The notes beneath the pieces were generated by a model, which was given only the letters and a program-made list of their open reading frames with translations, did no database searches and was not told the DNA's origin. A stretch of 42,288 nt of DNA from Pseudobdellovibrionaceae bacterium (GTDB lineage Bacteria; Bdellovibrionota; Bdellovibrionia; Bdellovibrionales; JAMPXM01): positions 1 through 42,288 of the forward strand of contig JAJTYM010000032.1 in the NCBI GenBank assembly GCA_021463345.1. The letters are read 5' to 3'. The translations under genes were made by a program, and so were the position numbers. This document shows positions 24,750 to 33,296 of this stretch, piece after piece. Numbering within the stretch: the first letter of the stretch is position 1; every line of letters begins with the position of its first letter.

Positions 24750-24755
24750 TATAAC
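24750..24755 (+). promoter_or_regulatory. Putative -10 element of the LysR gene
   Basis: TATAAC ends 9 nt before the ATG at 24765, so the message would be leaderless or nearly so. No convincing -35 is present, as often seen at autoregulated or activator-dependent LysR promoters. Confidence 0.4.
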
Positions 24756-24764
24756 GGGCGCCGC

Positions 24765-25541
24765 ATGGACAATCTGCATTGGCGGCTCTCCGTCCTCTCC
24801 AAAGCGATCCACTACAAAAACCTCTCCGGCGCGGCCGCGCACGTCGGCGTGAGCCAACCCCAGCTCTCCCGCATCATCTCCAAGCTCGAAGGCGAGTTGA
24901 ACGTCGTCCTGCTCGACCGTGCCGTGCGCCGCAAGTCCGGCTGGACGCCCATCGCGTTCAAAATCTCCGAAACGTATTCGCGCAGCTCCCGCAAGCTCAC
25001 TCAGTCGCTCGCGGCGCTCGCCTCGGACGACCAGGTCAACCAGGTCGCCTTCGGCACCCTGGAAGGGCTCATCGACCTGGCGAGCGGCCTCTGCCACCAG
25101 ATCTTCGAGCGCACCAAAGTCCACCTCATCGAACTCGACGTCTTCGATCTTTCCGAGCTCGAGGAGAGATTCGAAAAAGGCGAACTCGACCTGATCCTGA
25201 CCGGTCGCGAGCCCGGCAGGCAGAAATGCAAGAACGTGCGGGCGCTCGGCTATCAAGTCCTCGACGCGCGCGGATCCGGCGAAGACTTGCGCGCGATGAG
25301 CCCGTTCGAATACCAGAACCAGTCGGGCGGCAGAAAGGCCCACCGACCCACTCGCATCCTGTTGAGCAACTCGCTCGCCGTGCGCCGCAAATGGGTGGAT
25401 GAATTCGGCGCGGCGGGGGTTTTCCCCTCCGACGTCCGGCGCCAACCGTCCGGGGACAGCAACGAAGTCCCCGTTTACCTGATCGGTTCGGACATGCTGA
25501 AGCCGGCCGTTTGGAAAAAGATCGAGACCTTCAATATCTGA
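24765..25541 (+). CDS. LysR-family transcriptional regulator
   Basis: 258 residues, shorter than the usual ~300. The N-terminal winged helix is clear: LHWRLSVLSKAIHYKNLSGAAAHVGVSQPQLSRIISKLEGELNVVLLDR, the typical LysR recognition region. The remainder is a compact effector-binding domain with a predicted first half (VAFGTLEGLIDLASG, VHLIELDVFDLSELEERFEKGELDLIL). The second half is reduced. The start at 24765 matches where LysR proteins begin. Divergent from the hydrolase gene; probably regulates it and itself through the shared inverted repeat. Effector unknown. Confidence 0.85.
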   Translation: MDNLHWRLSVLSKAIHYKNLSGAAAHVGVSQPQLSRIISKLEGELNVVLLDRAVRRKSGWTPIAFKISETYSRSSRKLTQSLAALASDDQVNQVAFGTLEGLIDLASGLCHQIFERTKVHLIELDVFDLSELEERFEKGELDLILTGREPGRQKCKNVRALGYQVLDARGSGEDLRAMSPFEYQNQSGGRKAHRPTRILLSNSLAVRRKWVDEFGAAGVFPSDVRRQPSGDSNEVPVYLIGSDMLKPAVWKKIETFNI

Positions 25542-25558
25542 CGAAGCGCGGCCGCGCG

Positions 25559-25580
25559 CCCGCCCGTTCGCGAGGGCGGG
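25559..25580 (+). terminator. GC hairpin after the LysR gene
   Basis: CCCGCCC and GGGCGGG form a perfect 7-bp stem with an 8-nt loop, 18 bp past the LysR stop. No T-run follows, so it may be only a pause or 3'-end-stabilising hairpin. Confidence 0.3.
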
Positions 25581-25597
25581 GGCCCTGCGGCGCACGA

Positions 25598-25627
25598 TTG
25601 CCAAAGACGGCCCGCCGCCGCTATGGT
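25598..25627 (+). promoter_or_regulatory. Putative promoter abutting the pepN start codon
   Basis: TTGCCA (25598-25603, five of six consensus), 18-bp spacer, TATGGT (25622-25627), then 6 nt to the ATG at 25634. This is the clearest of the leaderless-type promoters in the window. Confidence 0.6.
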
Positions 25628-25633
25628 GGCGGG

Positions 25634-28288
25634 ATGAAAACCGAAAACGCGCCCCAGCCGATTTTCCTCCAAAACTACCAAGCGCCCGGATTCCTCGTCG
25701 ACACGGTCGAGATGCGCTTCGACTTGCGCGAAGACAGCTGCTCCGTCAAATCCCGCCTGACGATGCGCCACAACCCGAGCGCCCCCACGGCGGCCCGCGT
25801 GCGGCTCGACGGCGAGGAACTCAAACTCGAAAACGTGCTCCTCGACGGCGAAGAACTCGCCCCGGGCGAGTACGAGCTCGACGGCGACTCGCTCTCGTTC
25901 GCCGCGCCCGCGAGCGACCGCTTCACGGTCGAGACGTGGACACGGGTCGAGCCGCAAAAGAATCTCGCGTTCGACGGGCTGTTCAAATCCGGCGGCAACT
26001 TCCTCACGCAGTGCGAGCCTGAAGGCTTCCGGCGCATGACCTACTTCCCCGACCGGCCCGACGTGATGGCGCGCTACACGGTCTCCATCGAGGCCGACAA
26101 GGCGAAGTATCCGATCCTGCTCTCCAACGGCAATCGCTTGGAAACCATCGACCTGGGCGGCGGCCGCCATCTGGCCAAGTGGCAGGACCCTTTCCCGAAG
26201 CCGTCGTACCTGTTCGCCCTCGTCGCCGGCGACTTCGGTAAAATCGAGGACGTTTTCCGCACGCGCTCGGGGCGCGACGTGAAGCTCGAGATCTACTGCA
26301 AGAAAGGCCATGAGGAGCGCTGCCGCTGGGCGATGACCTCGCTCCAGCGCGCGATGAAGTGGGACGAGGACGCGTTCGGCCTCGAATACGACCTCGATGT
26401 CTACATGATCGTCGTCACCAGCGACTTCAACATGGGCGCGATGGAGAACAAAGGGCTGAACATCTTCAACTCCACCTACGTCCTCGCCGATCCGCAAACC
26501 GCGACCGACAACGATTACCACGGGATCCAGGCGGTCGTCGGGCACGAGTACTTCCACAACTGGACCGGCAACCGCGTCACCTGCCGCGATTGGTTCCAAC
26601 TGTCCCTAAAAGAAGGCCTCACCGTCTTCCGCGATCAACAGTTCTCGGCCGACATGACCTCGCGCGCCGTCCGCCGCATCGAGGAAGTGGTGAAGCTGCG
26701 CACGGATCAGTTCGCCGAGGACGCGGGCCCGATGGCGCACCCGATCCGCCCGTCGTCGTACATCGAGATCAACAATTTCTACACGCGCACGATCTACGAG
26801 AAAGGCGCCGAAGTGATCCGCATGATCCACACGATCATCGGCGACGAGGGCTTCCGAAAAGGCATGGACAAATACTTCGAGCTCTTCGACGGCCAAGCGG
26901 TGCGCACCGAGGATTTCGTCCGTGCCATGGAGCTCGCGTCCGGTGCGGACCTCACGCAGTTCAAGGGCTGGTACGACCAGGCCGGCACGCCGATCGTCAC
27001 CGCGGCGGGGTCGTACGACGAAGCGGCGCGGGAATTCACGCTCCGGCTTTCGCAACGCTGTCCAGCGACTCCCGGCCAGCCCGAAAAGGAGCCCTTCCAC
27101 ATCCCCGTCGCCATCGGCCTGATCGGCCCGGACGGCGAAGACATGAAGCTCGGCGACGAAGCGGCCGATCGCATGGCCGACGGCGCGGCCGGCCCGCGAA
27201 CACGGGTCCTGCACCTCAAAAAAGCGTCGGAGGCGTTCGTCTTCAGGAACATCCCCGCCAAACCGGTCGTCTCCCTCCTGCGCGGGTTCTCCGCGCCCGT
27301 GCGCCTCGAGCACGAATGCTCGACGCGCGATCTCAGTTTCCAGATCGCGCACGACTCCGATCCGTTCTGCCGTTGGGAAGCGGCCCAAAAACTCATGATC
27401 CGCGTCGTGCAGGCCCACGTGGCCGGGGACGCGAACGGTCCCGATCTCCTCGGGGAACTCGGAGCCGCCTATGGCAAAGCGATCGCCGACGAATCCATCG
27501 ATCCCGCGCTCAAGGCCCTCTTGCTCGAAGCGCCGTCGGAACCGTACCTCGCGCAGTTCTTCGCGGTGGTCCGCCCGCGCGCGATCCACGAAGCCCGCGA
27601 AACGATGGTCACCGCCGTGGCGAAAGCGTGTCAGACGGAGCTTTCACGCCTGTACGCGAAACTCGCGGCCAGCCCGGCGACGGCGCAAGACTCCCTCGGC
27701 GCCGGCCTGCGCGCGCTGGCGAACTCGGCGCTGGCCCTGCTCGTGCGCGCGGAGCCCGGCAACGCGAAGCTCGCGCTCGAAGCCTTCCGCGGGGCCCGGA
27801 ACATGACCGCCGAGCTCGGCGCTCTGGCCGCGCTCAACCGCTCATCCGGCCCCGAGCGCGAGCGGGCGATGGCGGAATTCTACGAGAAGTGGAAAAACGA
27901 AGAGCTCGTCATGAACAAGTGGTTCCAGTTGCAAGCGGTCTCCCCCCTCCCCGAGACGCTCGAACGCGTGAAACGGCTGTCGCGGGACCCCGTCTTCGAT
28001 GAGACGAACCCGAACAAAGTCGCCAGCCTGTACCTGCGCTTCGGCGCGCAGAACCCGCTGCGTTTCCACGAGCCGAGCGGCGACGCCTACGCGTACATGG
28101 CCGACAGGATCATCGAGATCGACGGCCGCAACCCGCAGCTCGCCGCGCGGTTGGCGTCGGTCTTCAATCCTTGGAAGCTTTACGAACCCATGCCCAGGGC
28201 CATGATGAAAAGGGAGCTCGAGCGCATCCAGGCCAAGGCGGGGCTTTCGAAAAACGTCTTCGAGATCGTCTCGAAAGCGCTGGCCTGA
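25634..28288 (+). CDS. pepN: Aminopeptidase N (M1 family, PepN)
   Basis: 884-residue zinc aminopeptidase removing N-terminal residues from peptides, normally cytosolic. The N-terminal beta domain leads to GAMEN (about residue 268, binds the substrate amino group). The zinc site is His304, Glu305 and His308 in HEYFHNW, plus Glu327 in LKEGLTVF. The C-terminal DUF3458-type Ig-like and helical domains complete the proteobacterial PepN architecture, and the length matches E. coli PepN (870). No signal peptide. Promoter boxes end 6 nt before the ATG. Converges on sthA. Confidence 0.95.
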   Translation: MKTENAPQPIFLQNYQAPGFLVDTVEMRFDLREDSCSVKSRLTMRHNPSAPTAARVRLDGEELKLENVLLDGEELAPGEYELDGDSLSFAAPASDRFTVETWTRVEPQKNLAFDGLFKSGGNFLTQCEPEGFRRMTYFPDRPDVMARYTVSIEADKAKYPILLSNGNRLETIDLGGGRHLAKWQDPFPKPSYLFALVAGDFGKIEDVFRTRSGRDVKLEIYCKKGHEERCRWAMTSLQRAMKWDEDAFGLEYDLDVYMIVVTSDFNMGAMENKGLNIFNSTYVLADPQTATDNDYHGIQAVVGHEYFHNWTGNRVTCRDWFQLSLKEGLTVFRDQQFSADMTSRAVRRIEEVVKLRTDQFAEDAGPMAHPIRPSSYIEINNFYTRTIYEKGAEVIRMIHTIIGDEGFRKGMDKYFELFDGQAVRTEDFVRAMELASGADLTQFKGWYDQAGTPIVTAAGSYDEAAREFTLRLSQRCPATPGQPEKEPFHIPVAIGLIGPDGEDMKLGDEAADRMADGAAGPRTRVLHLKKASEAFVFRNIPAKPVVSLLRGFSAPVRLEHECSTRDLSFQIAHDSDPFCRWEAAQKLMIRVVQAHVAGDANGPDLLGELGAAYGKAIADESIDPALKALLLEAPSEPYLAQFFAVVRPRAIHEARETMVTAVAKACQTELSRLYAKLAASPATAQDSLGAGLRALANSALALLVRAEPGNAKLALEAFRGARNMTAELGALAALNRSSGPERERAMAEFYEKWKNEELVMNKWFQLQAVSPLPETLERVKRLSRDPVFDETNPNKVASLYLRFGAQNPLRFHEPSGDAYAYMADRIIEIDGRNPQLAARLASVFNPWKLYEPMPRAMMKRELERIQAKAGLSKNVFEIVSKALA

Positions 28289-28315
28289 AACGGCCCGGGG
28301 CGGCGGGATCCTCGG

Positions 28316-29743
28316 TCAACCGTCGCGCGCGGCGCGGAGCTTGTTGACGGCGTTGTAGGCGGCGACCTTGTAGGCCTCGGCGAGCGTCGGGTAGTTGAAG
28401 ACGTTGTCCACGAAGAAATCCACCTTCGCCCCGAACGCCATCGCGGTCTGCCCGATGTGGACGAGCTCGGTGGCGTCCGTGCCGATCACGTGCACGCCCA
28501 GGATTTTCCCGGTCGCCGTTTCCACCAGGAGCTTCAGGAAACCGCTTTCGTCGTCGATGATCTTGCCGCGCGCGAGCTCGCGGTAATACGCGAGCCCCGC
28601 GACGTACGGGATGCCCGCCTTCTTGAGCTCCTCTTCCTGCGCGCCGACCGAGGAAATCTCGGGAATGGTGTAAATCCCGTACGGGAACGTCGAAGGGAAC
28701 CGCGCCTGACGGCCCGTGAACGCGTGCGCGACGGCGAGCCGGCCTTGTTCCGCCGCGCTCGCGGCGAGCGCCGGCGCGCCCACGATGTCCCCGACGGCGT
28801 AGATGTGGGGAACGGACGTCTGGTAATTCGAATTCACCTTGATCAAACCACGGTCGTCGGCGCCCAGGCCGACCTTGTCGAGCGCGAGCGTTTCGCAGTT
28901 CCCGGTCCGGCCGGCGCAATACAGGATGGTATCGAATTCGATGTCCTGGGCGCCGGCGCTCTCGGGGTCCGCTCCCGACGGGTGCAGGCACACGCGCGCG
29001 CCGGCGCGTTTGGTCGACGCGCGCCGGGCGACCTTGCGGATGTCGGCGTACTCCCATCCCAAATGCAGGCGGATGCGATAGCGTTTGAATTGCTTCAGGA
29101 GCGCGGCGACGATTTCCGGGTCGATCGACGGGAGGAGCGCGGGCCGGCGGTCGACGAGCGTCACCTCGATCCCCATTTTCGCGTAGATGCTGGCGTACTC
29201 GCAGCCGATCACGCCGGCGCCCAGCACCAACATCGATTCCGGGTGCTCCCCGAGCGTCAGAACCGTGTCGCTGTCGAAGATCGTCTTGTCGTCGAATTCG
29301 AGGTCCGTCGGGCGGCGGGGGCGCGTGCCGACCGCGATGACGATGAACTTCGCCGTCACCCTGTGGACGCCGCCGCCCTCAGCGGCGATCTCGACCTCGC
29401 TCGGGCCAGCGAAACGCCCCGTCCCCTGGATCATCTCGACGGCGTTGCGCCGGAGCTGATGGGCGATGACACCGGTCTCTTCGGAGATCACCTCGCGCGT
29501 GCGCCGGCCGATGGCGGCGAGACTGGTCGCCTCGTGGATCGCGAGCGCGGCCTCGCGCAGGGATTTGCTCGGTATCGTCCCGCTGTGCAGGCAAGCGCCG
29601 CCGAGCCTGGTCTTTTCCACGACCAGGACGGACTTGCCCATTTTCGCGGCGGAAATGGCCGCCTTCTGCCCCCCCGGGCCGGAGCCGAGAACCACGAGAT
29701 CGTAATCGGAACGGGACGGCGGGGCGACTGGCTGGCTGTGCAT
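28316..29743 (-). CDS. sthA: Soluble pyridine nucleotide transhydrogenase
   Basis: 475-residue FAD enzyme that equilibrates NADPH + NAD+ with NADP+ + NADH. It has the flavoprotein disulfide reductase layout: FAD site VVLGSGPGGQKAAI, NAD(P) site MLVLGAGVIGCEYASIYAKMG, FAD second site HIYAVGDIVG, and C-terminal dimerisation domain. In GGACLHSGTIPSKSLRE the second redox cysteine of dihydrolipoamide dehydrogenases is replaced, as in SthA, and the conserved GTIPSK supports that assignment. It lies 14 bp downstream of the AI-2E-type permease gene, so the two are probably one transcript. Confidence 0.9.
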   Translation of the reverse strand: MHSQPVAPPSRSDYDLVVLGSGPGGQKAAISAAKMGKSVLVVEKTRLGGACLHSGTIPSKSLREAALAIHEATSLAAIGRRTREVISEETGVIAHQLRRNAVEMIQGTGRFAGPSEVEIAAEGGGVHRVTAKFIVIAVGTRPRRPTDLEFDDKTIFDSDTVLTLGEHPESMLVLGAGVIGCEYASIYAKMGIEVTLVDRRPALLPSIDPEIVAALLKQFKRYRIRLHLGWEYADIRKVARRASTKRAGARVCLHPSGADPESAGAQDIEFDTILYCAGRTGNCETLALDKVGLGADDRGLIKVNSNYQTSVPHIYAVGDIVGAPALAASAAEQGRLAVAHAFTGRQARFPSTFPYGIYTIPEISSVGAQEEELKKAGIPYVAGLAYYRELARGKIIDDESGFLKLLVETATGKILGVHVIGTDATELVHIGQTAMAFGAKVDFFVDNVFNYPTLAEAYKVAAYNAVNKLRAARDG

Positions 29744-29757
29744 GCCCGCATCTTACC

Positions 29758-30909
29758 TCAGCCGCGGCCCTGAGAGTAGCTGCGAGTGACCAAAGGCAAA
29801 AGGTGGAAGAACAGGCCCGCGATCACCGGGCCGATGAACAGGCCGTAAAACCCCATGGCCTCGAGCCCGCCGAAGGCGGCCACGAAACCGACCAATGGAT
29901 GAACGTCGGCCCCCCCGCGCAGGACATACGGCCGGACGACGTTGTCGGAAACCCCGATGGCGAACATGAAGACGACGAAGATGAACCCGTTGGTCGGCTC
30001 ACCGGTCAGGAACGCCTGCAACGCCAGGAAAATCGTCACCGGCGCGGTCCCGACCATCGGCAGGAAGGAGAAGATGAACGTCACCAGCGAGATCAACAGG
30101 ATGTTCGGCGTGCCCGTGACCGCGCAGGCGATCGCGAGCAACGTCGTTTGCACGATGCCGGCCGCGATCGTCGCGACCACCGTCGAGTAACAGAGCGAGT
30201 GGGTGACGGAGATGATCTTCTCGGTGGTCGATGGGTTGAAAAACGAGTTCTCGCGCACGAACTGCAGGGCTCGGCGGCCATCGATCAGAAGGAAGAAGAC
30301 CGTGAACAGGATGACTATGGTCGACAGCAGCAGCCCCGGCAGATCGGCCAGGAACCGCTGCACCAGACCCGTCGCGACGCCGCCCGCTTTTTGCAACCCG
30401 ATGGCCGCCCATTGGCGGATCTGTGCTTCGCTCACCGGCACCCATTCGCTGAACCGATCGAAGAAACCCTCGATGCCGAGGTACTGCAGGACCGCGCGGA
30501 ACGACCACGCGCCTTGGCCGGCGGTCTCGGACGCGCTCTGCCACGCCGTCACCTGTTCGACCGCGGTGTGAGTGCCGACCCCGATCAGGATCCCGATCGG
30601 GATCAAGAAGGCGACCATGAAGCCGATCGTGACCACGCTCGCTTTGAAAGTCGCCGAGACGCGGAATCGGGCGAGCTTGAGCATCACCGGGTAAAGCACC
30701 GTCGCGAAAATCACGCCCATGACGACGGGTTTCAGGAACGGGAGCGAGATCCAAAGGGCCAGGGCACCGCAGACGAGCAGGAAGAACCCGCGGTACTCGT
30801 GGAACCTCCCCTGTGGCCCCTTGAGCCGCAGCCGGCCGTTGATGGAGCGCATGGCGGAACGGCGGGCGGCTTTGACGGAGAACGGCGGTCGTTGCGACGC
30901 GTGATTCAT
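29758..30909 (-). CDS. AI-2E transporter family (PerM-like) membrane protein
   Basis: 383 residues with 7-8 transmembrane helices. Family features include LKPVVMGVIFATVLYPVMLKLAR near the N-terminus, a large soluble loop (about 110-190), then FLADLPGLLLSTIVILFTVFFLLIDG, NILLISLVTFIFSFLPMVGTAPV and the C-terminal FVAAFGGLEAMGFYGLFIGPVIAGL. Members include quorum-signal exporter TqsA and Na+/H+ antiporters; substrate here cannot be told. Genes on this strand continue to sthA. A promoter-like pair ends 6 nt before the ATG. Confidence 0.87.
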   Translation of the reverse strand: MNHASQRPPFSVKAARRSAMRSINGRLRLKGPQGRFHEYRGFFLLVCGALALWISLPFLKPVVMGVIFATVLYPVMLKLARFRVSATFKASVVTIGFMVAFLIPIGILIGVGTHTAVEQVTAWQSASETAGQGAWSFRAVLQYLGIEGFFDRFSEWVPVSEAQIRQWAAIGLQKAGGVATGLVQRFLADLPGLLLSTIVILFTVFFLLIDGRRALQFVRENSFFNPSTTEKIISVTHSLCYSTVVATIAAGIVQTTLLAIACAVTGTPNILLISLVTFIFSFLPMVGTAPVTIFLALQAFLTGEPTNGFIFVVFMFAIGVSDNVVRPYVLRGGADVHPLVGFVAAFGGLEAMGFYGLFIGPVIAGLFFHLLPLVTRSYSQGRG

Positions 30910-30915
30910 CCGTCC

Positions 30916-30944
30916 CGTTTAGCATGGCGGGATACCCAGGTCCA
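30916..30944 (-). promoter_or_regulatory. Putative promoter abutting the AI-2E-family start codon
   Basis: Minus-strand TGGACC (30944-30939), 17-bp spacer, TAAACG (30921-30916), then 6 nt to the ATG at 30909. Box matches are moderate (four and three of six). Confidence 0.35.
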
Positions 30945-30959
30945 GTTGACCCTAAGACC

Positions 30960-31583
30960 TCAGCGGAAGAACAAGCCGAGCATCACGCGCTGGCCGCCGA
31001 GCGCGAACGTGCTGCCGGCGAGGGTGCCCGAGATCTGGCTGCGCTCGATCTGGATTTTGATGCCCCAGTCCTTCGACACCGCGTAATCGGCGCCGACGCC
31101 GAGGTTGTACCCGAACATCATGGCGGAGTCCGAACGCGGGAACTCGTCGGAGACGGGAGCGGTTTTTTCGAAGCTGATCGACGCCAGGCGCGACGCGCCG
31201 GCCACCGTCAGGAACGGTTGCAGAACGAGCTTGGATTCGCCGCCGAGGGGGTACAGAGCGAAGCCGATGTTGAACTCCCCGCCGAGGACCTTGTATTTGA
31301 GATCGCTCACCGTCGCGCCCTGATCGTCGAAATCCGCCTCGCCCGACCCCGACGTGATCACCAGGCTCGTCGCCCAACGGAAGATGCGCTCGCCGGTCTG
31401 CGCGCCCAGGCGCGCGAGCATCCCGGTTTCGGGAGCGAGCGACTCCTCGGTTTTTCCGGAGAAGTACTCCATGCCACCGGACAGATCGTACTGCGAACGA
31501 GCCGCGCGCGCGTCGAGCGGCGCGAGCGACAGAGCAAGCGACAGGGCGAACGGCACAAAGGCCGCAAGAGGCGTCATTTTCAT
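30960..31583 (-). CDS. Outer-membrane beta-barrel protein, function unknown
   Basis: About 208 residues with a signal peptide (MKMTPLAAFVPFALSLALSLAPLDARA), alternating beta strands and a C-terminal LGLFFR. Two adjacent ATGs (31586 and 31583) follow an AGAGGG ribosome site; 31583 has the better spacing. Motifs such as YDLSGGMEYFSGK and MMFGYNLGVGADY fit a small barrel. Its 5' leader carries an 11-bp GC hairpin with a T-rich tail about 60 bp upstream of the start, suggesting attenuation. The AI-2E-family gene begins 50 bp downstream with its own promoter. Confidence 0.72.
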   Translation of the reverse strand: MKMTPLAAFVPFALSLALSLAPLDARAARSQYDLSGGMEYFSGKTEESLAPETGMLARLGAQTGERIFRWATSLVITSGSGEADFDDQGATVSDLKYKVLGGEFNIGFALYPLGGESKLVLQPFLTVAGASRLASISFEKTAPVSDEFPRSDSAMMFGYNLGVGADYAVSKDWGIKIQIERSQISGTLAGSTFALGGQRVMLGLFFR

Positions 31584-31634
31584 CATCACCCTCTTCGGAG
31601 CGAGGCGGAGAGGAATGAAGGCCAGGGCGCGGGC

Positions 31635-31671
31635 GCGAAAAGAAAGGGGGCGCCGGATGACCGGCGCCCCC
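31635..31671 (-). terminator. Intrinsic-terminator-like hairpin in the leader of a beta-barrel gene
   Basis: Bases 31646-31656 and 31661-31671 form a perfect 11-bp GC stem with a 4-nt loop. On the minus strand it is followed by CTTTCTTTTCG. It lies upstream of the minus-strand start at 31583 and no minus-strand gene precedes it, so it may be an attenuator or the end of a small RNA from the 31672-31924 region. That stretch of the gap holds no ORF I could support. Confidence 0.6.
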
Positions 31672-31924
31672 TTGGCGGTTGAGGGGGCAGTTGATGAGGG
31701 ATGGAGATGAACTCCACCGGAGATGGGTCTTTTGTCGGGCGTCAGATCCTGTCGGAACCCTCGACGATCGGCCCGGGATGGCCATCGCCCCTTCCCGGTG
31801 AACGCGTCCGACCGGAACACGGTACCCGATCGGCCTCAGCGAACGCATGTCCCTGCGGTTGCGATTTTGTGAAAATCCCCACACATCCCGGCGGGCGCGG
31901 ACGCGAGCCCGCGGCAATCCCTGT

Positions 31925-31953
31925 TTGGCGAACCGCCGAACAAGGACTAAGAT
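31925..31953 (+). promoter_or_regulatory. Putative promoter for the M48 lipoprotein gene
   Basis: TTGGCG (31925-31930), 17-bp spacer, TAAGAT (31948-31953). Start near 31960 gives a ~20-nt leader with AAGGAG. A near-palindrome, TGTTTGGC/GCCGAACA, overlaps the -35. Confidence 0.45.
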
Positions 31954-31980
31954 GCGAGCGTCGTCTGAAAGGAGATCGGC

Positions 31981-32772
31981 ATGCGCCCGTTACGGACATT
32001 CGTATGGATCCTCCCTTCCCTCCTGATCATCGCGTGCGCGACCTCGCCGCGCGGGCGCAAACAATTGGTTCTGCTCCCCGCGGGCCAGATGAACTCGATG
32101 GGGGCGCAGGCTTTCGACGACCTGAAACGCCAAACGCCGATCGAGCGCGACCCGGCGACCAACGCGTACGTGCAGTGCGTGGCCAAGCCGCTGACCGAGC
32201 AGGTGACGTCGATTTCCCCGCGGGACGGTTGGGAGATCGTCGTTTTCAAGGATGAGACCGCCAACGCGTTCGCGCTGCCCGGCGGGAAGATCGGCGTGCA
32301 CACGGGTTTGATGACCGTCGCCCGGACGCCAGCGCAGTTGGCGGCCGTCATCGGCCACGAGATCGGCCACGTGATCGCTCAGCACGGCAACGAACGCGTT
32401 TCCGAAACCGCGGTCGCCCAACTGGGCTTGGCCGGCGTCGGCCTCGCCATGAACGAGAAAAACGAGAACTACAATCTCATCATGGGAGCGCTCGGCCTGG
32501 GCGCGCAGTTCGGGCTGCTCCTCCCCCACAGCCGCACGCAGGAGTCCGAGGCCGACTTGATCGGTCTCGACCTCATGGCCAAGGCCGGATTCGATCCCTC
32601 GGAGGCGGTGACGCTCTGGCAGAACATGAGCGGGGCCGGCGGCGGCCAGCCGCCCGAGTTCCTGTCGACCCATCCCTCGCACGGCACGCGCATCGCGAGC
32701 CTGCGGAAGGCCGTACCGAACGCGACGCCGATCTACGAAGCGGCGCCCGCCAAGCCGCGCTGCTCGCGGTGA
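31981..32772 (+). CDS. M48-family metalloprotease lipoprotein
   Basis: 263 residues. The lipobox IIAC (Cys19) makes it membrane anchored in the periplasm. The M48C zinc site is His126, Glu127 and His130 in GHEIGHVIAQH; Glu190 in ESEADLIGLD is the third ligand with the family EADxxG motif. The ending DPSEAVTLWQNM...STHPSHGTRIASL is also diagnostic. Relatives (YcaL/LoiP, BepA without TPR) degrade misassembled outer-membrane proteins, a fitting role beside several barrel genes. AAGGAG precedes the ATG. Confidence 0.92.
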   Translation: MRPLRTFVWILPSLLIIACATSPRGRKQLVLLPAGQMNSMGAQAFDDLKRQTPIERDPATNAYVQCVAKPLTEQVTSISPRDGWEIVVFKDETANAFALPGGKIGVHTGLMTVARTPAQLAAVIGHEIGHVIAQHGNERVSETAVAQLGLAGVGLAMNEKNENYNLIMGALGLGAQFGLLLPHSRTQESEADLIGLDLMAKAGFDPSEAVTLWQNMSGAGGGQPPEFLSTHPSHGTRIASLRKAVPNATPIYEAAPAKPRCSR

Positions 32773-32819
32773 CGGGCCGCCGGGACCGGACCGGCCCCGG
32801 CCCCCGTTCAGCACGGAAG

Positions 32820-33104
32820 TCAGTGCAGAAGCTGGCGGTCGAAGCGCGATTCGATCTTCACCAATTTGTTGTAGATGCCGATCACGAGAAGGCTCGGCAC
32901 CCAGAGCCCGAAGAAATTGCCGAGCTGGCGGTTTTTCACGACCAGGCTCGTGAACGCGGACAGGCCCATGCTGGCGATGGCGAGCGAAAGGTAGCTCACG
33001 CTCGGGATCTTGGCCGTCTGCGTTTCGATCGCGCGCGTGAGTTTCCCCTCGTGCACGTTGTCGGCACGGTCCTGGGCCATCTGGTTTTTATCGTCCATTT
33101 CCAT
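32820..33104 (-). CDS. Small two-helix membrane protein, function unknown
   Basis: 94 residues. GGAGG sits 7 nt before the ATG at 33104. After a polar N-terminal third (MEMDDKNQMAQDRADNVHEGKL) come two hydrophobic helices (about 35-53 and 64-80), with a basic tail (ESRFDRQLLH). No family recognised. The upstream 33105-33296 gap carries a 12-bp tandem duplication (CTCGGAGCGAAy, near 33160-33184) and nothing else that I can support. Confidence 0.7.
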   Translation of the reverse strand: MEMDDKNQMAQDRADNVHEGKLTRAIETQTAKIPSVSYLSLAIASMGLSAFTSLVVKNRQLGNFFGLWVPSLLVIGIYNKLVKIESRFDRQLLH

Positions 33105-33296
33105 TCGAATCCTCCATGAGAGTGAGAATCGTTCGAAAGCCGCGAACCGTCCTCGGAGCGAATCTCGGAGCGAACGGCGCCGTCCAACGCTAGCATGGAC
33201 CGCTCGGGGCAAGTTTCGCGGATCTGTTGCGAATACTTTCATTTTCGGACGAGTTTCGAGCTCGACCCGCCCAAGACCGACGCTGGCGGCGCCCCG

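Noticed and set aside
28457-29773. Long plus-strand open frame opposite sthA
   Set aside because: Antisense shadow: the minus strand encodes a complete transhydrogenase with all flavoprotein motifs.
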